Source: Borreliella americana
GTDB lineage: Bacteria > Spirochaetota > Spirochaetia > Borreliales > Borreliaceae
DNA length: 64,000 nucleotides
Assembly (NCBI RefSeq): GCF_021043605.1
Contig: NZ_JAJNFB010000005.1
Coordinates: forward strand, 1 to 64,000
Direction of reading: 5' to 3'
In this document: one piece after another, positions 9,938-17,612 of the stretch
How the letters are laid out: every line of letters begins with the position of its first letter
How positions within the stretch are numbered: the stretch's first letter is position 1
Made by a program: the position numbers and the translations under genes
Notes under the pieces: generated by a model
Database searches by the model: none
Told to the model about the DNA's origin: nothing
Seen by the model: only the letters and a program-made list of their open reading frames with translations

Positions 9938-10909
9938 TTATTTATTCATCTCATCAAAAAGGTATTTAGATACAAAGTGATCTTTTTCTACTTCTTCTAG
10001 TTTTGGATGTACTTGGGTTGATAAATGAATTTTCCTAATGTTTGCTAGAGTTTGTTCGTCCAGTTTTATATTTTTATTTTTTCTTTTTTCGGGGTTGATT
10101 TCAGGAATTGATGCTATTAGTATTTTGGTATACGGATGAATTGGGTTTGAAAATAACGTTTCTCTAGGCGCAAGTTCTAGGATAACTCCAAGGTACATTA
10201 CAGCAATTTTATCACTCATATATTTTACTACAGCAAGGTCGTGAGAAATAAATAAATAAGACAAATTAAATTCTTTTTGTAGAGTTTTTAGGAGATTTAA
10301 AATTTGAGCTCTGATTGAAACATCAAGCGCAGAAACGGCTTCGTCTAAAAGCAGAAGCTTGGGATTTAAAGCTAGGGCTCTAGCAATTCCTATTCTTTGT
10401 CTTTGTCCTCCTGAAAATTCATGAGGATATCTGGTTAACATACTTTTATGTAATCCGACAATATCTGTTAGTTCGTTTACCCTTTGTTCTATTTCTTGTT
10501 TTGTTTTTGGAAGAATTTTGTTTTCATTGTATATTTCTAGTGGTTCTGCTATTATTTCCTTTATTGTCATTCTTGGATCAAGTGAAGTATGAGGATCTTG
10601 GAATACCATTTGCATATCTTTTTTTGTTTTTAAGAGTTCTTTTTTTGAGAGTTTAGTTATGTTTTTTTCGTTAAAGTAAATATTTCCAGAAGTTGGCGTG
10701 TAAAGCTGCATTATTGAGCGAAGGGTAGTGGATTTGCCGCAACCAGATTCTCCTACGAGTCCTAAAGTTTTATTTTTTTCAACCTCAAAGCTAACATTGT
10801 TTACCGCATTTACTTTTTGTTTGTTTTTCCAAAACAAAAAATCTTCTCCTATTGTGAATGTTTGCGTTAAGTTTTCTACTTTAAGAATTATTTCTTTTTG
10901 ATTGTTCAT
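9938..10909 (-). CDS. oppF: Oligopeptide ABC transporter ATP-binding protein OppF
   Basis: OppF is one of the two ATPases that power oligopeptide uptake through OppB/OppC. The 323-residue protein has Walker A GESGCGKST near residue 54, Q-loop in VFQDPHTSLDP, signature FSGGQRQR, Walker B LLLLDEAVSALD and H-loop SHDLAV. The usual C-terminal oligopeptide/dipeptide tail lacks the cysteine cluster; the only Cys is in Walker A. Its ATG follows the oppD stop with no gap. It ends 12 nt from convergent p26. Confidence 0.96.
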   Translation of the reverse strand: MNNQKEIILKVENLTQTFTIGEDFLFWKNKQKVNAVNNVSFEVEKNKTLGLVGESGCGKSTTLRSIMQLYTPTSGNIYFNEKNITKLSKKELLKTKKDMQMVFQDPHTSLDPRMTIKEIIAEPLEIYNENKILPKTKQEIEQRVNELTDIVGLHKSMLTRYPHEFSGGQRQRIGIARALALNPKLLLLDEAVSALDVSIRAQILNLLKTLQKEFNLSYLFISHDLAVVKYMSDKIAVMYLGVILELAPRETLFSNPIHPYTKILIASIPEINPEKRKNKNIKLDEQTLANIRKIHLSTQVHPKLEEVEKDHFVSKYLFDEMNK

Positions 10910-11782
10910 TTAAAACTCCTCAACACTGTTTTTTGCGATCTTTATAGGGTTTTCTTTTATTGAATAAAGCTTTTTATTTGGATCATGTTCTAGTGTAAGA
11001 ATTGATTTTAAAAGGCCAATGGTGTAAGGATGTTTAGGATTGTTAAATATTTCCTCTACTGTTCCTTCTTCTACAATTTTTCCTTGATACATTACAGATA
11101 CTGTATCACAAATTTCAGCAACAACCGCAAGATCATGAGTTATAAATATGGTAGAAGTATTGAATTTTTTAGATAGGTTTTTGATTAATAATAATATTTG
11201 TTCTTGGATTGTAACATCAAGGGCTGTTGTCGGTTCATCTGCTATTAGTAAGGATGGATGACAGCTAAGAGCCATGGCAATCATAACTCTTTGTCGCATT
11301 CCTCCTGAAAATTGATGTGGAAAATGTTTGATTCTTTCTTCTGCGTTTACAACACCAACAGTTTTTAGCATTTCTATTGCTTTTTTTTTGGCTTCTTTTT
11401 TCCCTAATCCTTGGTGTAAGATTATTGTTTCTTCAAGTTGAGTTGATATTCTTAAAAATGGGTTTAATGAAGTCATTGGATCTTGAAATATCATTGATAT
11501 TTTATTTCCTCTGATTTTTAAAAGTTCTTTTTCGCTAAGTTTTAGCAGATCTTGATTTTCAAATAGTATTTCTCCACTTTTATATATTGTTGTAAGTTCT
11601 GGTAATAATTTTAAAATAGCCATACTTGTTACGGATTTTCCACTTCCAGATTCTCCAACAATAGCTCTAATTTCTCCTCTTTTTACAGATAGGTTAACAT
11701 TGCTTACAGGATGAATTGTTGTATGTTTTAATCTAAATTCAACTGTTAAATTTTTTATTTCCAATATATTTTCTTTTTCCAT
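10910..11782 (-). CDS. oppD: Oligopeptide ABC transporter ATP-binding protein OppD
   Basis: OppD pairs with OppF. Walker A GESGSGKSV near residue 40, signature FSGGMRQR, Walker B LLIADEPTTALD and H-loop THDLAV are intact. At 290 residues it is about 45 shorter than E. coli OppD; the protein stops soon after HPYTIGLLKSIL, before the cysteine-rich segment that binds an iron-sulfur cluster in some relatives. No Cys remains in the tail. It lies 11 nt after oppC. Confidence 0.96.
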   Translation of the reverse strand: MEKENILEIKNLTVEFRLKHTTIHPVSNVNLSVKRGEIRAIVGESGSGKSVTSMAILKLLPELTTIYKSGEILFENQDLLKLSEKELLKIRGNKISMIFQDPMTSLNPFLRISTQLEETIILHQGLGKKEAKKKAIEMLKTVGVVNAEERIKHFPHQFSGGMRQRVMIAMALSCHPSLLIADEPTTALDVTIQEQILLLIKNLSKKFNTSTIFITHDLAVVAEICDTVSVMYQGKIVEEGTVEEIFNNPKHPYTIGLLKSILTLEHDPNKKLYSIKENPIKIAKNSVEEF

Positions 11783-11793
11783 TCAATTTCTCC

Positions 11794-12843
11794 TTAGATA
11801 CTATCTTTTGGATCAAAAGCATCTCTTAACCCATCCCCCAAAAAGTTCATAAATAATAGAAATATTGTCATAACTATAGCTGGAATAAAAACTTTCCATG
11901 GATATTCAACAAATGTAGCAATTCCATTTTGCACTAATTCTCCCCAGCTTGTCATTGGAGCTGAAATTCCAAGTCCCAAAAAGGATAAAAATGCTTCAGC
12001 CATAATAAAGCTTGGAACCCTTATTGTTGTGAATATAACTATCATTCCAATGCTATTAGGTATCAAGTGTTTTAAGATTATTCTTTGATTTGTTGCACCA
12101 AGGGTTTTGGCTGCTTGTATAAATTCCGAACTTGATAGTGATTGTACTTGGCCTCGTACAACTCGAGCTACTGTTAACCATGATACAAATGCAAGTGCTA
12201 TGAATAAGCCGATTATACTTCTTTCCATTATTGCCATTAATATTATTACAATAAGTAAATAGGGCAATACATAAAGAATTTCTATTGTTTTAGTTATTAT
12301 TTTGTCGGGCAATCCCCCAAAAAATCCTGCTATGGAGCCCAGGATAGTTCCTATTATCATAGACAAAAAAGCTCCAATAAATCCTACAGAAAGAGAAATT
12401 TGACTTCCTTGTATTAATCTTGCAAGCAGATCTCTTCCAAGATTGTCTGTGCCAAGCAAATATACTCTTTTATGTATTTTTACTTCCTTTTTATCTATTA
12501 TTTGAACTTCATTTTCTATTTTTCTTTTTATGTCTTCGAGTTTTTTTAGTTCTTCTTCATTTATTTCTCTTTTTTCTTTTTTTGCTAATTTTTCAATAAA
12601 TTTTTTTTCTTTATTATACCAGAGTTCTCCAGCAGCCTGGAAAGATGGTGGCAAATCAGAATGCGCTACTATTTGAGTATGGTATTTATATATTGGCAAT
12701 ATTGGTTGCAAAATGGCAATTAAGATATAAAATCCAATTACAAAAAGACTGCCAAATGCGAGTTTATTTTCTTTAAATCTTGACCAAGCTCTTCTTTCTA
12801 GTTTAGAATTGTTTTCTTCATTTTGTTTTTCAAGGCTATTCAT
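11794..12843 (-). CDS. oppC: Oligopeptide ABC transporter permease OppC
   Basis: OppC is the second membrane subunit of the peptide importer. Residues 30-50 form the first membrane helix, then the BPD_transp_1 domain runs from about 130 to the end, with GTDNLGRDLLARL and the EAA loop EFIQAAKTLGATNQRIILKH. Between them, residues 74-128 form a highly charged Lys/Glu helix-like insert not found at that length in E. coli OppC, so the protein is 349 rather than about 300 residues. It is 12 nt downstream of oppB. Confidence 0.95.
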   Translation of the reverse strand: MNSLEKQNEENNSKLERRAWSRFKENKLAFGSLFVIGFYILIAILQPILPIYKYHTQIVAHSDLPPSFQAAGELWYNKEKKFIEKLAKKEKREINEEELKKLEDIKRKIENEVQIIDKKEVKIHKRVYLLGTDNLGRDLLARLIQGSQISLSVGFIGAFLSMIIGTILGSIAGFFGGLPDKIITKTIEILYVLPYLLIVIILMAIMERSIIGLFIALAFVSWLTVARVVRGQVQSLSSSEFIQAAKTLGATNQRIILKHLIPNSIGMIVIFTTIRVPSFIMAEAFLSFLGLGISAPMTSWGELVQNGIATFVEYPWKVFIPAIVMTIFLLFMNFLGDGLRDAFDPKDSI

Positions 12844-12855
12844 TTTGATTTCCCC

Positions 12856-13776
12856 TTATACTCTTGGATCTAATATTTTATATATAATATCTGATATTAA
12901 TATAGAAATAAGCAGTATTATTGAATATACTAACAATCCTCCCATTAATACTGGGTAGTCTCTGTTTAGTGCGGATTCTGTTATAAACATTCCCATTCCA
13001 GCAATTCTAAATATTTTTTCAATAACCACGCTTCCAGATATTATAGCAGCAAATGCTGGGCCTATATAGCTTACTACAGGTAACATTGCTCCTCTTAACA
13101 TATGCTTTATAACTATCTTTTTGAAGCTTAGCCCTTTTGCGCGCGCAGTTCTTATAAAGTCGCTTTGTATTATTTCTAGCATTGATCCTCTGATTATTCT
13201 TGCGAAAATAGCTATGTTGGGCATGCTAAGAGTTATTATGGGTAGAATTAAATTTGAAAATCCTCCTCTTTCCGTAATCCATCCGGAGGTATAAAGCAAA
13301 CCCCATTTAATTGCAAAAAAGTATTGTAAAATTGGCCCTATTACGAATAATGGTATGGAAATTCCCAATATTGCTATTGATGTTATTATATAATCCACAT
13401 AAGTATTTTTATAAATAGCAGCTAATATGCCTATTAGTATTCCTATTGATAGTGATATAATAAGGGATATTACTCCCAGTGTAAGTGATTTTGGAAATCC
13501 TAATTTTATGTATTGATTAACTGTAAGGTCTTTCTTTTTTAAAGAAGGTCCTAGATCTCCTTTGAGAGCGTTTGCAATGTAATAAAAAGCTTGAATATAA
13601 AAAGGTTTGTCAAGGTGATATTTTTCCATCAATCTAGCTTTTACTTGAGGATCAATAGGTTTTTCAGAATCAAATGGACTTCCAGGAGCCATTCTCATTA
13701 CAAAAAAGCATAAAAAAATTATTACCAGTAAAGTTGGTATTATTCCTATTATTTTCCTTAAAGCAAACTTTAACAT
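12856..13776 (-). CDS. oppB: Oligopeptide ABC transporter permease OppB
   Basis: OppB is the first permease subunit; 306 residues is the normal length. The N-terminal signature LKFALRKIIGIIPTLLVI and RMAPGSPFD are typical, as is the EAA loop DFIRTARAKGLSFKKIVIKH near 215. About six membrane helices are visible. AAAGGAA precedes the ATG. It starts 366 nt after oppA3, beyond a hairpin, and has its own likely promoter, so the permease/ATPase genes can be expressed apart from the oppA genes. Confidence 0.96.
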   Translation of the reverse strand: MLKFALRKIIGIIPTLLVIIFLCFFVMRMAPGSPFDSEKPIDPQVKARLMEKYHLDKPFYIQAFYYIANALKGDLGPSLKKKDLTVNQYIKLGFPKSLTLGVISLIISLSIGILIGILAAIYKNTYVDYIITSIAILGISIPLFVIGPILQYFFAIKWGLLYTSGWITERGGFSNLILPIITLSMPNIAIFARIIRGSMLEIIQSDFIRTARAKGLSFKKIVIKHMLRGAMLPVVSYIGPAFAAIISGSVVIEKIFRIAGMGMFITESALNRDYPVLMGGLLVYSIILLISILISDIIYKILDPRV

Positions 13777-13821
13777 TTTTGTTCCTTTGTAAATAGATAT
13801 TGATAACTTATGTATTAGTCA

Positions 13822-13852
13822 ATTATATCATATAGTCTTTATTGTTTTTCAA
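13822..13852 (-). promoter_or_regulatory. Candidate oppB operon promoter
   Basis: On the minus strand TTGAAA (13852-13847) is followed after 19 nt by TATAAT (13827-13822). The spacing is 2 nt longer than ideal, but the -10 is perfect. Transcription would begin about 35-40 nt upstream of the oppB ATG. Confidence 0.5.
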
Positions 13853-13987
13853 GCTATAGTTGATAATTTTTGATACAATAGTAAGTTGCTTGTATTATAA
13901 CGAATAATTTAATTTTAAATAAAGTGTGTTTTTTGGTTTTAATTTTTTATTTAAAATTTTGTTATTTTGATTTGAGAAGATTTTTTT

Positions 13988-14026
13988 GTGTAAGATTCTA
14001 AGTAAAATTATTATAGAATCTTACAC
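13988..14026 (-). promoter_or_regulatory. Strong hairpin between oppA3 and oppB
   Basis: GTGTAAGATTCTA (13988-14000) and TAGAATCTTACAC (14014-14026) are perfect inverted repeats with a 13-nt loop. In oppA3 RNA the stem is followed by an A-run, not a U-run, so it is not a standard intrinsic terminator for that strand. A 3' stabilising or processing hairpin is the likeliest role. Confidence 0.75.
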
Positions 14027-14142
14027 ATTATTTATGTATTTTTGCTTTAAACAAAGTCATTTTGCCTTAAGCTACATTTAGTCAACTTTACTTTAGACTT
14101 AAATATTGTTTTTAATTTATATTAAACCCTTTTTAAAATTAA

Positions 14143-15765
14143 TTATTGTTTTGCATTTTTAATTGGTTTTAATTCAGAAAGATAATAAACCTCTGATACA
14201 TTAGGATTCCATCCAGTCCATTTATCGTTTCTAAAAAGATAGTGTCCAGAATATATGTATATTGGAGCAGCGGGAAAATCTTTTTCAATTATTATTGATT
14301 CTGCTTTTCTTAGCAGTTGTTTTCTTTTTATAGGATCTTTTTCAAAATCTGATTCTCTGACGAGTTTATCAAATTCTGGGTTTGAATATCCGTATGATGC
14401 AAGTTGTGAATTTTCACTTGTGAATATAGTGAAGTATGTGTGTGGATCTAAATATTCCCCAATGCGCCCAATTCTTATTATTTCAAAATTGCCCGTATTT
14501 CTGCTATTGGTAAGAACAGGCCAATTTTCGTTAGTAAGCATAAGGTTTATATTTAGAATTTTTTTCCATTGGTTTTGAATAAATGCAGCAATTTTTTTAT
14601 GAGTTTCGTTTGTATTATATTTTAGCGTTAGCATTGGAAATCCTTTTCCATTAGGATATCCAGCTATTGCTAAAAGCCTTTTGGATTTTTCAGGATCAAA
14701 TAAAGCTAATTTTTTACCATAATTGTAATTTTCAAGATCAGGGGTTATTTCTCTTGTAGGAACTGTACCATCATTTAATACTTTGTAAGTTAAAGTTTCT
14801 CTGTCAATAGCCAAGGTTAAAGCTTCTCTAACTCTAACATCATTAAGAGGTTTTATTTTTGTATTAAATGAATATAAATAAATTGCATTACTTTTGTGTT
14901 GATAATAGTCATTTTGTAGTTTTATTTCATTTATAATGTCCGGTGGGATGCTGTTAAAAATAGCATCAATTTCGTTGTTTTTGTACATATTGTACACAGT
15001 CAGATCATTGTCAGACGTAATGTAGATAAGCTCATCAAGTTCTACTTCTTTCGCATTATAATAACGTTCGTTTTTTTCAAAGATAATTTTTTCATTAAGC
15101 AATCTTTTTTTTAATTTAAAAGGTCCACTAGTAACCAGGTTTTCAGGGTTTGTCCAATTTCTCTTATATTTTTCAATAGCATGAATAGGTACTGGCATGA
15201 ATGCGTGATGTAAAAGTAATTCAAGAAAATAGGGCTTTGGAGATGTAAGTGTTATTTCTAGCGTTTTGCTATTAATTGCCTTGATTCCAAGTTCAGAATC
15301 AGATACTTTGCCATCAAAGTACTCTTGTCCATTGTTTATTATTGATTTAAGAATGTCAACATGTGTAGATCCTGTTGCTTTATTTAAAATTCTTAAAAAA
15401 GATTTTCTTATTCCTTCAGCAGTAATTTCAACGCCATCGCTCCAAACAAGATTATCTCTTAGATAAAATTGGTATGTTTTTTTATCTTTTGAGGCTTCCC
15501 AATTTTTAGCAAGTCCGGGCTTTAGTTTTCCTGTTTTTGTATTTAATGTCAAAAGCCCTGAGAATATTTGTTCTAAAATTCTTGCGCCGATTGTTTCATC
15601 TACCAAATGTGGGTCAAGTGACGAAGGTGCTCCCCCTATGTATACTTTAAATGCTAATTTTTCTTTTTCTGAATTATTATTGCATGCAATTAAAGACACA
15701 GCAAGCATAAGTAGTGTTACTATTTTAATTTTTTTACCGATTTTTTTAATTTCATTAAAGCTCAT
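14143..15765 (-). CDS. oppA3: Oligopeptide-binding lipoprotein OppA3
   Basis: This is one of three peptide-binding lipoproteins of the Opp importer (SBP_bac_5 family), anchored in an envelope membrane. The signal ends in SLIAC at about residue 28, a clear spirochaetal lipobox, followed by NNNSEKEK. Family segments include GGAPSSLDPHLVDE, LVWSDGVEITAEGIRKSFLR and TSGPFKLKKR; length is 540 residues. GGGGAAAAGG precedes the ATG. It is the third oppA in transcription order and the most diverged of the three. Substrate preference cannot be read from the sequence. Confidence 0.95.
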   Translation of the reverse strand: MSFNEIKKIGKKIKIVTLLMLAVSLIACNNNSEKEKLAFKVYIGGAPSSLDPHLVDETIGARILEQIFSGLLTLNTKTGKLKPGLAKNWEASKDKKTYQFYLRDNLVWSDGVEITAEGIRKSFLRILNKATGSTHVDILKSIINNGQEYFDGKVSDSELGIKAINSKTLEITLTSPKPYFLELLLHHAFMPVPIHAIEKYKRNWTNPENLVTSGPFKLKKRLLNEKIIFEKNERYYNAKEVELDELIYITSDNDLTVYNMYKNNEIDAIFNSIPPDIINEIKLQNDYYQHKSNAIYLYSFNTKIKPLNDVRVREALTLAIDRETLTYKVLNDGTVPTREITPDLENYNYGKKLALFDPEKSKRLLAIAGYPNGKGFPMLTLKYNTNETHKKIAAFIQNQWKKILNINLMLTNENWPVLTNSRNTGNFEIIRIGRIGEYLDPHTYFTIFTSENSQLASYGYSNPEFDKLVRESDFEKDPIKRKQLLRKAESIIIEKDFPAAPIYIYSGHYLFRNDKWTGWNPNVSEVYYLSELKPIKNAKQ

Positions 15766-15831
15766 ATTAACCTTTTCCCCAAATTAAAATTATTTATAAG
15801 TTTTAAACTATCTTTTTTTTATAATAAAGTC

Positions 15832-15875
15832 AATAAAAACCGTCCATAAGAAACAAATTATAGACGATTTTTATT
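15832..15875 (-). terminator. Hairpin terminator/attenuator after oppA2
   Basis: AATAAAAACCGTC (15832-15844) and GACGATTTTTATT (15863-15875) pair over 13 positions. The single mismatch is C-A on the plus strand but a G-U wobble in minus-strand RNA, so the fold favours oppA2 RNA. U-runs in the descending arm suit an intrinsic terminator. It would reduce read-through from oppA2 into oppA3. Confidence 0.7.
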
Positions 15876-15907
15876 TAATTAAATTTAATATTATAAAGTT
15901 TATTATA

Positions 15908-17491
15908 TTATTTATTTTTTAATTTTAGCTGAGATAAATCAAATCTTTCTAAAATATTGGTGTTCCAGCCTGTCCATTTGTCATTTCTGAAAAGATAACT
16001 ATTCCCATATATGTATATTGGGGCTATTGGAAAATCTTTTTCAATAATTATCTCTTCTGCTTGTCTTAAGATGTCTTGTCTTTTTATTGGATCAAGCTCA
16101 AGATCTGATTTCTTTATAAGTTCGTTGTATTCTGGGTTTGAGTAATTGTGAGATGAGAATTGTGTGTATCCTTGTGTAAATATTTTTAAAAATGTCAAAG
16201 GATCAGCATAATCGCCTATCCATCCTGCTCTTGCTATTTCATAATTTCCGTTTGCCTTAGTGTTTAAGTATGTTGTCCATTCTTCGTTTTCAAGTTCTAC
16301 ATCAATATTTAAATTTTTTTTCCATTGGTTTTGAATAAATTCACTAATTTTTTTATTTGCTTCGTTTGTATTGTATTTTAATTTTAAAATTGGAAATCCA
16401 TCACCATCCGGATATCCAGCTTCAGCTAGAAGGGTTTTTGCAATTTCAGGATTAAATAATTCTAAACTTTTTGCATAAGAATATGAACTAAAGTTGGGAG
16501 TTGCTCTTCTTGTGGGGGTAGTCCCGTTGTCAAGAACTTTAGTTAAAGTTTCTCTATCAATAGCAAGAGAGATGGCTTGTCTAACTTTTAAATTGTCTAG
16601 TGGTTTTATTTTTGTATTGAATGCATAAAAGTATATGGCATTAACAGCTGATGAGTAATAATCGTTTCTTAATTTTAAATCTTTGATTAAATCTGGTGGT
16701 ATGGCTTCAAAGATTGCATCTAGTTCTTCATTTTCATACATTTTATATGCTGTTGAGTCGTCATTTGTTGTATAAAATGTAATCTCTTCTAATTCTACTT
16801 CATTTGAGTTGTAGTATTTATTATTTTTTTCAAAGACATATTTTTCGTTAGGAATTCTTTCTTTTAATTTAAAAGGGCCGCTTGTAACCATGTTCTCAGG
16901 GCTTGTCCAGCTTTGTCCATATTTTTCAGTAACATGAATCGGCACAGGAATAAATGATTGGTGTACTAACATGTCAATAAAATAAGGTTTTGGTGATTCT
17001 AGTGTTATTTCTAATGTTTTTTCGTTAATCGCCCTAATTCCAAGTTCAGAGTCAGGCACTTCTCCATCAAAATATTTTTGACCATTTTTAATTACTGATT
17101 TAACCATTTCAACGTACTTTGAGCCAGTTTCTTTATTTAAAATTCTAAGATAAGATTTTCTAATTCCTTCTGCAGTAATTGCAACTCCGTCACTCCAATT
17201 GATTTTTTCTTTTAGGTTAAATGTGTAAACTGTTCCGTCAGGAGAAACATCCCAATCTTTTGCAAGTCCCGGTTTATTCCCTCCTGTATTAGGATCTCCT
17301 GTAACAAGCCCTCTAAACATTGTACTTATCATTTTTGATGCGACATTATCGTCTGCTAATTGAGGGTCAAGACTGCTTGGCTCTGCCCCCAAGCTTATTT
17401 TAAATGATACTCCTTCTTTTTTTTTCTCATTATTACAGCAAAGAAAAGTTAGAAAAAATATTATTAAAAATAATGATTTTTGTAATTTCAT
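15908..17491 (-). CDS. oppA2: Oligopeptide-binding lipoprotein OppA2
   Basis: This is the second peptide-binding lipoprotein, 527 residues. The signal ends LTFLCCNNEKKK; two adjacent cysteines (18 and 19) leave the lipidated residue uncertain. The SBP_bac_5 landmarks are GAEPSSLDPQLADD, INWSDGVAITAEGIRKSYLR and VTSGPFKLKER. It shares an 89-nt exact stretch with oppA1. GGAGG stands 11 nt before the ATG and is overlapped by the end of a 15-codon leader ORF. Translation of the leader may therefore control this gene. Confidence 0.95.
   Translation of the reverse strand: MKLQKSLFLIIFFLTFLCCNNEKKKEGVSFKISLGAEPSSLDPQLADDNVASKMISTMFRGLVTGDPNTGGNKPGLAKDWDVSPDGTVYTFNLKEKINWSDGVAITAEGIRKSYLRILNKETGSKYVEMVKSVIKNGQKYFDGEVPDSELGIRAINEKTLEITLESPKPYFIDMLVHQSFIPVPIHVTEKYGQSWTSPENMVTSGPFKLKERIPNEKYVFEKNNKYYNSNEVELEEITFYTTNDDSTAYKMYENEELDAIFEAIPPDLIKDLKLRNDYYSSAVNAIYFYAFNTKIKPLDNLKVRQAISLAIDRETLTKVLDNGTTPTRRATPNFSSYSYAKSLELFNPEIAKTLLAEAGYPDGDGFPILKLKYNTNEANKKISEFIQNQWKKNLNIDVELENEEWTTYLNTKANGNYEIARAGWIGDYADPLTFLKIFTQGYTQFSSHNYSNPEYNELIKKSDLELDPIKRQDILRQAEEIIIEKDFPIAPIYIYGNSYLFRNDKWTGWNTNILERFDLSQLKLKNK
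16536..16624 (-). repeat. 89-nt exact repeat, oppA2 copy
   Basis: The 89 bases are identical, base for base, to 18238-18326 in oppA1. They encode the segment around LKVRQAISLAIDRETLTKV. Flanking sequence is clearly diverged, which suggests recent gene conversion. Confidence 0.9.
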
Positions 17492-17497
17492 AATTTT

Positions 17498-17545
17498 TTA
17501 TACCTCCATTTTAAAGTTTGCTTTAAAATTCAACTTTAATTTCAT
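17498..17545 (-). CDS. 15-codon leader ORF before oppA2
   Basis: GGAAGGG (17557-17551) stands 5 nt before an ATG that opens MKLKLNFKANFKMEV and a TAA. The last three sense codons contain the GGAGG of oppA2, and the stop is 6 nt from the oppA2 ATG. This arrangement suits a translated leader that couples or blocks oppA2 translation. It is too short to judge by coding statistics. It might instead be a relic of an older oppA start, since both starts read ATTATGAAATTA. Confidence 0.45.
   Translation of the reverse strand: MKLKLNFKANFKMEV
17508..17529 (-). promoter_or_regulatory. Hairpin abutting the oppA2 ribosome site
   Basis: ATTTTAAAG (17508-17516) and CTTTAAAAT (17521-17529) are perfect inverted repeats with a 4-nt loop. 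The stem touches the GGAGG of oppA2 (17507-17503) and lies inside the leader ORF. A ribosome on the leader would melt it. Confidence 0.6.
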
Positions 17546-17612
17546 AATTGCCCTTCCGGTAGATATTAATTTTAAATCTTAATTTTAAAATTACTTATTT
17601 TACCTAATTTAA

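Larger units (their letters stand above)
13777..14142 (-). other. oppA3-oppB intergenic region
   Basis: This 366-nt AT-rich gap holds a 13-bp perfect hairpin (13988-14026) and a candidate promoter facing oppB (13822-13852). The longest reading frame I noticed is about 15 codons with no ribosome site. I see no RNA gene. Confidence 0.6.

Noticed and set aside
14034-14081. 15-codon plus-strand ORF in the oppA3-oppB gap
   Set aside because: No ribosome site, opposite to the opp genes, and partly next to the hairpin.
17568-17592. 9-bp AT-only inverted repeat between oppA1 and oppA2
   Set aside because: No G-C pair and no U-run follows in the opp transcript; such repeats are expected by chance here, so I do not call it a terminator.
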